Part shown: positions 1-9,208 of the stretch, one piece after another
How the letters are laid out: each line of letters begins with the position of its first letter
Position numbering within the stretch: position 1 is the first letter of the stretch
DNA from: Gemmatimonadales bacterium
GTDB lineage: Bacteria > Gemmatimonadota > Gemmatimonadetes > Gemmatimonadales > GWC2-71-9
Reading direction: 5' to 3'
NCBI GenBank assembly: GCA_036265815.1
Contig: DATAOI010000011.1
Span: 1 to 64,000 of the forward strand
Length of the DNA: 64,000 nucleotides
The notes under the pieces: generated by a model
Databases searched by the model: none
The model's input: the letters and a program-made list of their open reading frames with translations, nothing else
What the model was told of the DNA's origin: nothing
Translations under genes and position numbers: made by a program

Positions 1-1
1 G

Positions 2-421
2 GTCACCACCGTCGTGCCGCTCCTGACCGAACGGACCGCTGGAGTCGCCACCCGGGTGCGCGAGCAGCATCTGCCGAAGCTCCGGCGCCACGCCCTCGAG
101 ACGCTCAAACAATGCGGCGCCGCGTGGGCGCCGATGGTGGAACCGCCCGTCGAGCTGCCGGCATTTCTCGGCCGCCGGCGCGCCGGCGTTCAGTGGCTGG
201 CCGATCCAACCGGTGCGACGCCCGCTTCCGCGATGGATGCCACGCCCGTCACCGTGGTCGTGGGTCCCGAGGGCGGACTGTCCGATTCCGAGCGGACGGC
301 TCTCCTCGCGGGCGGGTTCCAGCCCAGGGCGCTGGGGGTGCACACCTTGAGATTCGAGACGGCCGCCCTGGCCGCTGCGGTGATGGTGACGACGGCGAGA
401 CTCCGAGGTATCCGTGGCTGA
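2..421 (+). CDS. rsmE: 16S rRNA (uracil-1498-N3)-methyltransferase, C-terminal part
   Basis: The 5' end lies outside the window; only about the last 139 codons are present. RsmE methylates U1498 of 16S rRNA with S-adenosylmethionine and belongs to the SPOUT (trefoil-knot) superfamily. The visible segment carries the hallmark GPEGGLS stretch followed by LG..TLRFETAALAA, which forms the knot and cofactor pocket in this family. It overlaps the following HIT gene by 8 bases (GTG inside its last codons), so the two are probably co-translated. Identity is firm from the knot motif; the N-terminal PUA-like domain cannot be judged. Confidence 0.93.
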   Translation, partial: VTTVVPLLTERTAGVATRVREQHLPKLRRHALETLKQCGAAWAPMVEPPVELPAFLGRRRAGVQWLADPTGATPASAMDATPVTVVVGPEGGLSDSERTALLAGGFQPRALGVHTLRFETAALAAAVMVTTARLRGIRG

Positions 422-761
422 CTGTCTGTTCTGCAAGATCGTGGCGGGAGAGATCCCGGCGAAGGTGGTCAAGCGCACCGAGGAGGCGATGGCCTTCCGC
501 GACGTCGATCCCAAGGCGCCGACGCACGTGCTGGTGATTCCCACCCAGCACATCCCGAACGTGCGGGACGCCAGGGGTGCCGGATCCGACCGACTGCTGG
601 GCCGCCTGCTCGGCTTCAGCGCCGAGGTGGCTAGCGAGCTCGGACTGGACGCGAAGGGGTATCGCATCGTCACCAACACCGGTCCCGACGCGGGGCAGAG
701 CGTCGATCACCTGCACTTCCACATCCTCGGCGGCCGCCGGCTCACCTGGCCGCCGGGCTGA
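414..761 (+). CDS. HIT-family nucleotide-binding hydrolase (HinT-like)
   Basis: A 115-residue protein starting at GTG 414, overlapping rsmE. It begins DCLFCKIVAGEIPA, typical of HinT/protein-kinase-C-inhibitor-like proteins, and ends with the histidine triad HLHFHILGG. This family hydrolyses AMP-linked phosphoramidates or related nucleotide conjugates in the cytoplasm; the second and third triad histidines bind the alpha-phosphate and provide the nucleophile. Length is normal for the family. The exact substrate cannot be read from sequence. Confidence 0.93.
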   Translation: MADCLFCKIVAGEIPAKVVKRTEEAMAFRDVDPKAPTHVLVIPTQHIPNVRDARGAGSDRLLGRLLGFSAEVASELGLDAKGYRIVTNTGPDAGQSVDHLHFHILGGRRLTWPPG

Positions 762-798
762 GCCGCCGGTCCAGCGACGCTCATCGGAGAGGGCTCCC

Positions 799-1725
799 AT
801 GTTCGGCCTGCACTCGCTCGACGTCGGCATCGGTCTCATCCTGGTCTATCTGATCCTCAGTCTCGCCTGTACCGGGTTCAACGAGTTCATCGCCAACCTC
901 ACCAGCGGTCGGAGCGCCACTCTGAAAGAGGGTTTGATGCGGATGCTGGACGACGACACCGTCCGCAAGGCATTCTACCATCACCCTCTGATTCGCTCGC
1001 TGCATCGTGCAGGCAAAGACCCGTCCTATATCCCGTCGCGCGCCTTCGCGGTGGCCCTCCTCGATGTCGTCGCGCCCCCCGCGGACGGGTCCCGAACGCT
1101 GGCGAGCGTCACCGAGGCGCTGGCGAAGCTCCCGGCTGGAAACGTCAAGCAGGCGCTCCTCACCCTCGCCGCCCAGGGCGGCACCGAGCTGTCCACGCTG
1201 CAGCAGAACGTCGAGACCTGGTTCAACGATGTCATGGAACGGGTCTCGGGATGGTACAGGCGCCGGGTGCACTACCTGACCGTGGGAGTGGCCGTGGTGC
1301 TGGCGGTGGCGGCCAATGCCGACACGATCCGGATCGGGACGGCGCTCGCCAACGACCCGGAAAAGCTCTCGACGGTGGTGCAGCGGGCGGCGGAGTTTGC
1401 CAATTCTGGGTTGCCTTCGGCCACGCCTCAGCCGGCCGATTCCCAGCACAGGGTCACCGCCGACGAGCTCAGAACGAACGCCGCCGAGGTGGAAGCGCGG
1501 CTTCTGCAGCTCTCCACCACCGGGGTGCCACTGGGCTGGTCGGGCGATGAGATGACCGAGCCCCGCACGGTCTGGTTTATCAGTAAGGTGTTCGGACTCC
1601 TCATCACGGCCGCGGCGATCTCTCTGGGGGCCCCGTTCTGGTTCGACATCCTGAGCAAGGCCGTCAACATTCGCGCGGCCGGCCCGAACCCGGCACCGAG
1701 TCCCAAAGGTGACATCAAGCCCTGA
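799..1725 (+). CDS. Membrane protein of unknown function
   Basis: I chose ATG 799 because a GGAGAGGG ribosome-binding site precedes it and the upstream frame overlaps the HIT gene. The 308-residue product has three hydrophobic segments, near residues 8-26, 158-174 and 259-280, with a long soluble loop of about 130 residues between the first two. The loop is helical and includes a patch rich in Leu and Gln (residues 100-150). The C-terminus is short, Pro-rich and polar. I do not recognise the family. It lies in the same direction as rsmE and the HIT gene, but this alone does not assign a role. Confidence 0.8.
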   Translation: MFGLHSLDVGIGLILVYLILSLACTGFNEFIANLTSGRSATLKEGLMRMLDDDTVRKAFYHHPLIRSLHRAGKDPSYIPSRAFAVALLDVVAPPADGSRTLASVTEALAKLPAGNVKQALLTLAAQGGTELSTLQQNVETWFNDVMERVSGWYRRRVHYLTVGVAVVLAVAANADTIRIGTALANDPEKLSTVVQRAAEFANSGLPSATPQPADSQHRVTADELRTNAAEVEARLLQLSTTGVPLGWSGDEMTEPRTVWFISKVFGLLITAAAISLGAPFWFDILSKAVNIRAAGPNPAPSPKGDIKP

Positions 1726-1742
1726 TCCAGGCGGAGCGCGTC

Positions 1743-1771
1743 TTGCCTCCCATCGGGGCAGTCCCTAATTT
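1743..1771 (+). promoter_or_regulatory. Predicted sigma70-type promoter of rpsU
   Basis: TTGCCT (1743-1748), a 17-base spacer, then TAATTT (1766-1771). Transcription would start near 1778, about 50 bases before the rpsU start codon. The arrangement matches the three other promoters read in this window, all with 17-base spacers. Confidence 0.55.
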
Positions 1772-1789
1772 CCCAACTTGTTCCGACTA

Positions 1790-1807
1790 ATGCCCTTACC
1801 GGGGCAT
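1790..1807 (+). other. Small hairpin in the rpsU leader
   Basis: ATGCCC (1790-1795) can pair with GGGCAT (1802-1807) around a six-base loop. The hairpin sits just 5' of the rpsU Shine-Dalgarno region (GAGGGG, 1809-1814). Such a placement could modulate ribosome access, but the stem is only six base pairs and the function is conjecture. Confidence 0.35.
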
Positions 1808-1826
1808 GAGAGGGGTGAATCAGCGA

Positions 1827-2024
1827 ATGCCAGAAGTCATCATTCACGATGACGAGAGCTTCGATCGGGCGCTCAAGCGGTTCAAGAAAAAGTGCGAAAA
1901 GGCGGGGATCCTGTCGGACCTGCGCAAACACCGCCATTTCGAGAAGCCGAGTGAGAAGCGCAAGCGGAAGATGAACGCCGCGGTGCGCAAGACGCGGCGG
2001 GGTCCCCGTGTCGTCCGGGTCTAG
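1827..2024 (+). CDS. rpsU: 30S ribosomal protein bS21
   Basis: A 65-residue, strongly basic protein beginning [21 protein letters not shown], the characteristic bS21 N-terminus, followed by [21 protein letters not shown]. bS21 binds the platform of the small subunit near the anti-Shine-Dalgarno region. ATG 1827 is preferred over the in-frame ATG at 1806 because it gives the family N-terminus and follows GAGGGGTGA with good spacing. It has its own promoter and overlaps yqeY by 17 bases. This is the usual neighbourhood of bS21, with yqeY and dnaG downstream. Confidence 0.95.
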   Translation: MPEVIIHDDESFDRALKRFKKKCEKAGILSDLRKHRHFEKPSEKRKRKMNAAVRKTRRGPRVVRV

Positions 2025-2457
2025 TCTCGGCGAAAGCTTGCGGGCCGCGATGAACGCGGCCCGCAAGGCGCAGGACAAGCCGCGCACCCTGGTGTTGGGG
2101 ACCATCATCTCCAACCTGAAGAACCGGGAGATCGATCTGCGCCGTCCGGCCAGCGACGACGAAGTGGTGGAGGTGGTGCGGAAAGGGATCAAGATCCGCC
2201 GCGAGGCCATCGAGCAATACACCGCCGGCGGCCGCCAGGACCTGGTCGAGGCGGAGCAGGGGCAGATCCGGATCCTGGAGGAGTTCCTTCCCCCGGCGGT
2301 CGATCCCGAGGAGATCCGCGCCGCCGTGCGCGAGGTGATCTCTGCCGGTGCCCGCGATGTCGGCAAGGTGATGGGCCAGGTGCTTCCCAGATTCAAGGGC
2401 CGGGCCGAAGGCAAGCTGATCAACCAGATCGTCCGCGAGGAGCTGCAGGCAGGCTGA
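2008..2457 (+). CDS. yqeY: GatB/YqeY-domain protein
   Basis: A 149-residue protein beginning at GTG 2008 inside the end of rpsU. The segments [28 protein letters not shown] and LEEFLPP are typical of the YqeY family, which resembles the tail domain of the GatB amidotransferase subunit. The C-terminal half [28 protein letters not shown] fits the helical tRNA-binding-like domain. Its physiological role is not settled in any organism. Its stop overlaps the mutS2 start (TGATG), indicating translational coupling. Confidence 0.93.
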   Translation: MSSGSSLGESLRAAMNAARKAQDKPRTLVLGTIISNLKNREIDLRRPASDDEVVEVVRKGIKIRREAIEQYTAGGRQDLVEAEQGQIRILEEFLPPAVDPEEIRAAVREVISAGARDVGKVMGQVLPRFKGRAEGKLINQIVREELQAG

Positions 2458-4913
2458 TGGCGCAGGCAGAGTCGGTTTCTCCCTCCGGGGTGTCGGCCCA
2501 GTCGCGGGGCGGCACCCCGTCGTCTTGGCCCCCAGCCGACAGCGCCGATGCGCTCGAAACCATCGAGTTCGCCCAGGTCGTCGACCTCGTAGCCGGCCAC
2601 GCCGTCGGGCCCCTGGGCGCGGCTCGGCTCCGCGAGCGCCGGCCCAACGCTGACGCCGCCTGGATCGCTGGGGAGCTGGCACGCGTGGGCGAGGTGGCCG
2701 GGCTCCTCCGGCGCGGCGATGCGCTGCTGGCCGAGCCGATCCCGGACGTGGGGCGCGCGGTCGCGCGGCTCAGGATCGAGGGCAGCGTGCTGGACGGCGT
2801 CGAGCTGGCCGCGCTCCACCGGGTGCTCGTGGCCGCCCGCCTGGTGGAAGCCGACCTCCGCCGGGTGGCCGAGGCCGCGCCGCTGGCAGCCGGGCTGGCC
2901 CGGCCACTCCCCGGCAAGGGAATCGAGCGCCGGCTGGAGCAATCGCTCGATCCCGACGGCAACCTGCTGGACTCGGCGAGTCCGCGGCTCGCGGCGGCGC
3001 GCCGGGAGGTCCACGCCGCCCGGCAACGGCTGTTGCGCAAGCTCGAATCGCTGCTTCGAGGCATCGACGCCAACGCCGCTCCGAGCGAAGGCTCGGTCAC
3101 CCTCCGCGGCGGCCGCTACGTCATCCCGGTGCGCCGGGATTCCCGGAGCCGGCCCGCCGGCATCGTGCATGACGAGTCGGGGAGCGCCGGAACGCTCTTC
3201 ATCGAGCCGTCCGAGTCAATCGAGCTGGGCAACGCCTTCCGGGCCGCGCAGGTGGAGGAGGAGCGGGAGACGCTCCGGGTGCTGCGGGAGCTCACCGATC
3301 TGGTGCGGCCGGAGGTGCCCGTGCTGCGCGACCTGGTCGAGATGTGCGTCGCGGTGGACGATCTGGTGGCACGGGCCCGGTACGCCGTCGCCGTCGAAGG
3401 CGAGGTGCCGGAGGTGGCGCCCGCGCCGGCACCGCTCCTCGTGGTGCGGGGCCGGCATCCATTGCTGCTGGCCGGCGGCGAGCCGGTAGTGCCGTTCGAT
3501 CTGGAGATGGCCGCGGAGGAACGGACGCTGCTCATCAGCGGCCCGAACACCGGCGGAAAGACCGTGCTGCTCAAGGCGGTAGGGCTGGCGGCCGCGCTAG
3601 CGCAGAGCGGGATCGTTCCCCCCGTCGGGCCCGGCAGCCGGCTCCCCATCTTCCGGCGCTTCTTCGCCGATATCGGCGACCGGCAGTCGATCGCCGCCAG
3701 CCTCTCGACCTTCAGCGCCCACGTACGGATGCTGCGGCGGATCCTGGAGGAGTCGGATGGGGCGACACTGGTGCTGCTGGACGAGATCGGGAGCGGCACC
3801 GATCCCGCGGAGGGCTCCGCGCTGGCTGCGGCCGCGCTGGTCTCGCTCACCGGCCGTGGCGCGCTCACCCTGGCCACCACCCACCTCGGCTCGCTCAAGG
3901 ACCTCGCCAGCCGCATGCCTGGTGTGGTGAACTCGTCCCTCCAGTTCGACGCCGCCACGCTCACTCCGACCTATCGCTTTCTGAAGGGTGTGCCGGGCCG
4001 CTCCTATGGACTGGCCATCGCCCGCCGGCTCGGCGTCCCGCCCGAGATCCTGGCCGACGCTGAGGCGCGGGTGCCCGACGCCGAACGGAGCCTGGACGCA
4101 CTGCTCGCCGCCGTGGAGGAGCGCGAGCGGGAGCTCCGCACGGCGCAAACGGAGCTGGCGGAACGCACGGTGGACCTGGACGCGCTCGAGGCCCGGCTCT
4201 CGCTCCAGGCCGACTCCCAGGAAGCCCGGGACGCCGAGCTCAAGCGCCGGGAGAAGGAGGCCGAGCGGGTGGGTCGGCAGCAGGCCCGGAGCTTCCTCCT
4301 CGAGGCTCGGCAGCGGGTCGAGCAGGCGCTGGGCACCGCGCGAGCCGCCGCCGACGAGGCCGCCGCGCGGGAGGCGCGACGCCAGGTCGAGGAGGGGATC
4401 AAGGCCGAAGGCGAGCAGCTCTCCGCGCTGGAGCAGCCGGCGGAGCAGGTGGCCGGCGGCGCCGAGGACCGGCTCGAGGTCGGTGCCCGGGTCCGTATTC
4501 CGGCCGGCTCCGTGGGCGAGGTCCTCGAGCTCCGCGGGGACGGACGCGTGGTCGTCGCGGTCGGTGCGATGCGCATGGTGGTGGACCGGAAGACACTCGT
4601 CCTGCTGCCGCCGGAGGGGAAGCGCGTCGGGACCGTCCACGCGCCCGAGCCTCCCGCCGCCGACCCGACAAATCTGGAGATCGATCTCCGCGGCATGACT
4701 GGCGACGAAGCCGAGATGGCGACCGTGGCCGCGGTCGATGCCGCGGTGCTGGCCGAGCAGCCGTACCTCCGGATCATTCACGGCATGGGCACCGGGGTGG
4801 TACGCGAGCGGGTGCGGCGGGTGGTCTCCGGCGACCGGCGGGTGGCGCACTACGCTTTCGCGCCGCGCAATCAGGGCGGCACCGGGGTCACCATCGTGGA
4901 GTTCTCCGCGTGA
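2457..4913 (+). CDS. mutS2: MutS2-family ATPase/endonuclease
   Basis: An 818-residue MutS2. Order of parts: helical clamp/core (about 30-330), ABC-type ATPase with Walker A GPNTGGKT (about 362-369) and Walker B DEIGSGTD (about 442-449), a charged coiled coil (about 540-660), a KOW-like linker, and a C-terminal Smr nuclease domain (from about 739, with DLRG and HGMGTGVVR). MutS2 lacks mismatch-recognition domains; known roles include suppressing recombination and rescuing collided ribosomes. The N-terminal 25 residues are Ser/Pro-rich and may be an extension. Overlaps yqeY and dnaG. Confidence 0.96.
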   Translation: MAQAESVSPSGVSAQSRGGTPSSWPPADSADALETIEFAQVVDLVAGHAVGPLGAARLRERRPNADAAWIAGELARVGEVAGLLRRGDALLAEPIPDVGRAVARLRIEGSVLDGVELAALHRVLVAARLVEADLRRVAEAAPLAAGLARPLPGKGIERRLEQSLDPDGNLLDSASPRLAAARREVHAARQRLLRKLESLLRGIDANAAPSEGSVTLRGGRYVIPVRRDSRSRPAGIVHDESGSAGTLFIEPSESIELGNAFRAAQVEEERETLRVLRELTDLVRPEVPVLRDLVEMCVAVDDLVARARYAVAVEGEVPEVAPAPAPLLVVRGRHPLLLAGGEPVVPFDLEMAAEERTLLISGPNTGGKTVLLKAVGLAAALAQSGIVPPVGPGSRLPIFRRFFADIGDRQSIAASLSTFSAHVRMLRRILEESDGATLVLLDEIGSGTDPAEGSALAAAALVSLTGRGALTLATTHLGSLKDLASRMPGVVNSSLQFDAATLTPTYRFLKGVPGRSYGLAIARRLGVPPEILADAEARVPDAERSLDALLAAVEERERELRTAQTELAERTVDLDALEARLSLQADSQEARDAELKRREKEAERVGRQQARSFLLEARQRVEQALGTARAAADEAAAREARRQVEEGIKAEGEQLSALEQPAEQVAGGAEDRLEVGARVRIPAGSVGEVLELRGDGRVVVAVGAMRMVVDRKTLVLLPPEGKRVGTVHAPEPPAADPTNLEIDLRGMTGDEAEMATVAAVDAAVLAEQPYLRIIHGMGTGVVRERVRRVVSGDRRVAHYAFAPRNQGGTGVTIVEFSA

Positions 4914-6736
4914 GCATGATTCCCGACGAGATCGTGGAGCAGGTGCGTGACAGCGCGGACCTGGTCGGCATGATCGGGGAAAGCGTGGAGCTCAAGCGCA
5001 CCGGCGCGGACTACCGCGGACCCTGTCCCTTCCACGGGGGCACTCACCGGAACTTCTCCGTCATTCCCAAGAAGGGCCGCTACTACTGCTTCGTCTGCCA
5101 CGAGTCGGGCGACGTCTTCTCCTGGCTGATGAAGCGGTTCGGCATGGATTACCCGAGCGCGGTGCGCGAAGTGGCGCGGCGCAGCGGCATCGTCGTTCCC
5201 GAGCGCACGGCCCGGGCGGGTCCCGACCCGCTGGAGCCGCTCTTCAGCGCCGTGGCCGTGGCGCAGGACTGGTACATGCGCCGCCTGCTCGAGTCCAGCG
5301 ATGCCAAGATCGCGCGCGAGTACCTGGTCAGCCGGGAGATCCCCCTGGAGACCGCCGCGCTCTACGGTCTGGGCTTTGCCTCCGCCGGCAAGCCGTTTCT
5401 CGACGCCATGACCGAGCTCGGCTTGGAGGAGCCGGTGCTGCTGGAGGCCGGGCTCGCGGCCCGGCGGGACGACGGCTCGATCGTGGCGCGGTTCCGCGGC
5501 CGGCTGCTCTTCCCGATTCACGATCTTCGCGGACGGGTCGCCGGATTCGGCGGGCGCCTGCTTGGCCCGGGCGAGCCCAAGTACCTCAACTCGCCCGAGA
5601 ACGCGGTCTTTCACAAGGGGAAGCAGCTCTACAATCTGCACCAGGCCAAGGGAGCGATCCGGAAGGAGGAGACCGTCATCCTGGTCGAGGGTTATTTCGA
5701 TGTCCTCCGGCTTCTGCTTGCGGGGATCGAGCACGTGGTGGCTCCGCTGGGCACCGCGCTCACGCCCGATCAGGGGGCGCTGCTCAAGCGGTTCGCCCCC
5801 GCCGCGATTCTGCTCTACGACAGCGATCAGGCCGGGCTCCGGGCCACCTTTCGGGCCGGCGACGAGCTTTTGCGACACGGTATGCGGGTGCGGGTGGCCA
5901 CGCTGCCGCCGGGCGAAGATCCCGACACGCTGGTGCGAACGGGCGGCACCGCGGCGCTGGAGCCGATCCTGACCGACGCCGTCGATCTGCTGGAACGGAA
6001 GATCCAGCTGCTCGAGCGGAAAGGCTGGTTCGAAGGCGTCGATCATCAGCGAGATGCGCTCGACCGCCTGCTGCCCACCATCCGGGCCACCGCGGATCCG
6101 ATCAGCCGCGATCTCTACCTCAAGATGGTTTCCGAGCGGACCGGCGTGAGCCGGGAGGTGCTGCTCCAGCAGGTCGCGGCACGACCGGCCGTCAATCCGC
6201 CGGCGGCGGGCACCCGGCCCGGTGACCGGGTAGAGCGCACCGGGCGCTCCCCGGCGCGGCGGCGCGTCAGCTCGGCCGAGCGCGACCTGCTCCGGGTGCT
6301 GATCAAGGACCGGGAGTGGCTGACGCGGGCGGCCGCGGAAGTGCCACCCGAATGGTTCGAGACGCCGGAGTTGCGGGAAGTCTACGAGTCGCTCCAGCGC
6401 AGTCCCGAAAACGTCGGGTCGGGCCTATTCTTGGAGCAACTTTCGCCGCCGGCGCGTCAGGCCTGGGCGTGGCTCGACAGCATCGAGCCCAAGTACGGTG
6501 CCCCCGATCCCGACCGGACGTACGTGGACGCCTGCCGGACCCTGGAGGCACGCCCGCTGGTGCGGAAGCTCAACGCGCTGACTCGGAAACTGCGGGAGCA
6601 GGCCGCGGGCCTGGCGGCGTCCGACTTCGATGCGCTGATCCAGGAGCGGAGCCGTCTCACCCAGGAGCTCACTTCCCGATTCCCGGAGGAGATGTTGAAA
6701 CGGCCGATTCGGAGAGGCGATATCGATGCACGCTGA
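4910..6736 (+). CDS. dnaG: DNA primase
   Basis: A 608-residue primase that synthesises RNA primers for replication. It shows the N-terminal CHC2-type zinc site (CPFHGG near residue 39, CFVCHESGD near 61), the RNA-polymerase core, and the Toprim domain with VEGYFDVL (about 257) and a following YDSDQAG. The C-terminal part (from about 440) is the helicase-interacting domain. The start is GTG 4910, overlapping the mutS2 stop; ATG 4916 is an alternative two codons later. The gene overlaps the zinc-ribbon gene by 11 bases. No rpoD follows, although dnaG and rpoD are often adjacent. Confidence 0.96.
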   Translation: MSMIPDEIVEQVRDSADLVGMIGESVELKRTGADYRGPCPFHGGTHRNFSVIPKKGRYYCFVCHESGDVFSWLMKRFGMDYPSAVREVARRSGIVVPERTARAGPDPLEPLFSAVAVAQDWYMRRLLESSDAKIAREYLVSREIPLETAALYGLGFASAGKPFLDAMTELGLEEPVLLEAGLAARRDDGSIVARFRGRLLFPIHDLRGRVAGFGGRLLGPGEPKYLNSPENAVFHKGKQLYNLHQAKGAIRKEETVILVEGYFDVLRLLLAGIEHVVAPLGTALTPDQGALLKRFAPAAILLYDSDQAGLRATFRAGDELLRHGMRVRVATLPPGEDPDTLVRTGGTAALEPILTDAVDLLERKIQLLERKGWFEGVDHQRDALDRLLPTIRATADPISRDLYLKMVSERTGVSREVLLQQVAARPAVNPPAAGTRPGDRVERTGRSPARRRVSSAERDLLRVLIKDREWLTRAAAEVPPEWFETPELREVYESLQRSPENVGSGLFLEQLSPPARQAWAWLDSIEPKYGAPDPDRTYVDACRTLEARPLVRKLNALTRKLREQAAGLAASDFDALIQERSRLTQELTSRFPEEMLKRPIRRGDIDAR

Positions 6737-7445
6737 CCTGGTCAAGCTGCTCGACCTGCAAACCAAAGACGGGGCGGTGGAGGAGGTGGAGGCACGAATG
6801 CGGATGCTCGAGGCCGAGGGCAGCGGACTGGATCAGACACTCCAACGTGCCCGCGACCTGCTGGATGCCGCGCACCGCGCCGCCGCCGAGGGCGCGCGCC
6901 GCCGGGACGAGCTGGAGGCCCGGGTCGAGAGCTTCCGCGTGCTGCAGGAGCGCCGGCAGCAGCGGCTGGAGCACGTGCGCAATCCCAAGGAGGCCTCCAC
7001 CCTGATGGCCGAGCTCGAGCTGGCGCGCACCGTCATGCACAAAGAGGAGAACGAGTGGGTGCGGAGCGCCGAGGCGGTGGGCATGCTTCAGAGCAAGGTC
7101 GCCGAAGAGGAACGGAAGGTCGAGGCGGTGATCGCCGAACAGCAGCCCGAGCGGGACCGCCTGGAGGACCGCCGGGCCGCGCTGGGTCGCGAGCGGGAGG
7201 CGGCGCTCCGGGAGCGTGAGGCGAGCGCCTCCCAACTCGACAAGCCGCTCCGGACTCGCTACGACCGGCTTCGCCGCTCCCGCGCCGCCGACGTGGTGGT
7301 GCCGCTGGTCGGCGGGACCTGCGGTGCGTGCCATACCGCGATCCCACTCAATCGGCGGAGTCAGATCAAGAGCGGCGCGATCGTCGACGGCTGCGAAGGC
7401 TGCGGCGCGATTCTGTATCCTCAGGAAGGCGTGGGGACCGCGTGA
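6726..7445 (+). CDS. Coiled-coil zinc-ribbon protein (C4-type, CT398-like)
   Basis: A 239-residue protein made of a long charged coiled coil (about residues 5-180) followed by a C4 zinc ribbon: CGACH near residue 198 and CEGCG near 222. This matches the widespread family of putative nucleic-acid-binding C4-type zinc ribbon proteins that often lies next to replication or RNA-polymerase genes. The motif IPLNRRSQIKSG between the two cysteine pairs is typical of the family. The molecular role is not established. It begins inside the end of dnaG. Confidence 0.88.
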   Translation: MHADLVKLLDLQTKDGAVEEVEARMRMLEAEGSGLDQTLQRARDLLDAAHRAAAEGARRRDELEARVESFRVLQERRQQRLEHVRNPKEASTLMAELELARTVMHKEENEWVRSAEAVGMLQSKVAEEERKVEAVIAEQQPERDRLEDRRAALGREREAALREREASASQLDKPLRTRYDRLRRSRAADVVVPLVGGTCGACHTAIPLNRRSQIKSGAIVDGCEGCGAILYPQEGVGTA

Positions 7446-7470
7446 TGCCGCCCGCCGGCGCCAGATTGTC

Positions 7471-9192
7471 ATGGTGAGCGTCTTTCCGGCGCCGCTGCTG
7501 CGGTGGGTGGTGGCGCCCCGGCCCGAGGCCGCGGCCGTGGCGTCGCTGGCCCAGCGACTGAACCTGCCGCCCGCACTGGCGGCGCTGCTGCTGCAGCGGG
7601 GATACGGCAGCGAAGAGGCGGCGCGGAGCTATCTCCGGCCCCCGATCACCGATCTCTCCGACCCGTCGGCCCTGGCCGGCATGGCGGAGGCGGTGGACGC
7701 CATCGCGGCCACGGTCCGGGCCCACGGAACGATCCTGGTCCATGGCGATTACGACGTCGACGGCCAGTGCGCCACCGCGGTGCTCACCCGCGCGCTCCGC
7801 GCGGCCGGCGCCGACGCGCATCCTTTCGTGCCGCACCGGCTGCGCGATGGCTATGACTTCGGCCCGGCCGGGCTGGCGGCGGCGCAGGCGGCGGGCGCCT
7901 CGCTGATCATTACCTGCGATTGCGGCATCACCGCGGGCGAGACGGTCCGGGCGGCCCGCGCGGCCGGCATCGGTGTCATCGTCACCGATCACCACCTCCC
8001 GGGCGAGGATCTGCCGCCGGCGCTGGCGGTGGTCGATCCCCAGCGGCCGGACGATCGCTCCGGCGCCCAGTCGCTCTGCGGCACGGGTGTCGCGTTCAAG
8101 CTGGTCCAGGCGCTGGTACCGGCCATCGGACTTCCGCCCAACTATCCCTACCATCTGCTGGATCTCGTGGCCCTCGCCACCGTGGCGGATGTCGTGCCCC
8201 TGGTGGGGGAGAACCGGGTGCTGGTGAAGCATGGGCTTCGCCTCCTGGCCGAGACCCGGTGGGCGGGATTGCGGGCGCTGATCGAGGCCTGCGGGCTCGG
8301 CCGGAAGGAAATCCGGGCGGGACACCTAGGATTCATCCTCGGTCCCCGGCTCAACGCCGCCGGCCGGATCGGCGAGGCGGTGGACGGTCTGCGCCTGCTG
8401 CTCTCGGACGACCCGGCCGAGTCGTTTCAGCTCGCCAAGCAGCTCGAAGGCCTCAACCTCGAGCGCCAGGCGCTCGACCAGCGGATGCTGGACGAGGCGC
8501 TGGGGCAGGTAGAGTGCGTGGACGATCCGGAGCGCGCCGCCAGCTTCGTGCTGGCGGGCGACGGGTGGCATCCGGGCGTGGTCGGGATCGTCGCGTCCCG
8601 CGTGGTCGAGCGCTACGGACGGCCGGTCTTCCTGATCGCGTTCGATGGCGACATCGGCAAGGGATCGGGCCGGAGCATCTCACGCTTCGATCTGCACGCG
8701 GCGCTTCTCTCCTGTGGCCACCTGCTGGAGCGCTACGGTGGGCACCAGATGGCGGCCGGGCTCACCATCCGCCGGGAGCACCTCGAGGCATTTCGCGAGC
8801 GGTTCGGCGAGATCGCCCGCGAGAGCCTCGGGCCGGACGACCTCGGTCCCGAGCAGCGGGTCGACCTGGAGATTGGCCTCGACGAGGCCACCCGCGAGCT
8901 GGAGCGGATGTGCCGCCACCTGGAGCCTTGCGGGCAGGGGAACTCCAGTCCGGTGTTCGGCGTCCGCGGTGTCCGTCTGGCCGGCCGCTCCCGGGTGGGC
9001 AACGGCCATCTCAAGGGCGTGCTGGAGAACGGGTCGGCGCGGCTGGCGGCCATCGGATTCCAGTGGGCCGACCGGGTCCCCTGGTTGGGCGAGGGGCTGG
9101 TCGACGTGGCGTTTCGCCTGGAGTGCAATGAGTGGAACGGCACCACCACCCTGCAGGCCCGCCTCTGCGCCCTCACGCCGCACGGCGTGTGA
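7471..9192 (+). CDS. recJ: Single-stranded-DNA-specific exonuclease RecJ
   Basis: ATG 7471 gives a 573-residue protein with a normal RecJ N-terminus; the frame is open upstream but there overlaps the zinc-ribbon gene. DHH-superfamily motifs are clear: HGDYDVDG (about 90-97), TCDCG, DHHLPG (about 173), and the DHHA1 segment with GSGRSISRFDL and GGHQMAAGL (about 395-435). A C-terminal OB-fold follows. RecJ degrades single-stranded DNA 5' to 3' in recombinational and mismatch repair, using manganese bound by the Asp/His motifs. It precedes rsmD by 16 bases. Confidence 0.96.
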   Translation: MVSVFPAPLLRWVVAPRPEAAAVASLAQRLNLPPALAALLLQRGYGSEEAARSYLRPPITDLSDPSALAGMAEAVDAIAATVRAHGTILVHGDYDVDGQCATAVLTRALRAAGADAHPFVPHRLRDGYDFGPAGLAAAQAAGASLIITCDCGITAGETVRAARAAGIGVIVTDHHLPGEDLPPALAVVDPQRPDDRSGAQSLCGTGVAFKLVQALVPAIGLPPNYPYHLLDLVALATVADVVPLVGENRVLVKHGLRLLAETRWAGLRALIEACGLGRKEIRAGHLGFILGPRLNAAGRIGEAVDGLRLLLSDDPAESFQLAKQLEGLNLERQALDQRMLDEALGQVECVDDPERAASFVLAGDGWHPGVVGIVASRVVERYGRPVFLIAFDGDIGKGSGRSISRFDLHAALLSCGHLLERYGGHQMAAGLTIRREHLEAFRERFGEIARESLGPDDLGPEQRVDLEIGLDEATRELERMCRHLEPCGQGNSSPVFGVRGVRLAGRSRVGNGHLKGVLENGSARLAAIGFQWADRVPWLGEGLVDVAFRLECNEWNGTTTLQARLCALTPHGV

Positions 9193-9208
9193 GGCCGGCG
9201 CGGAGGCC

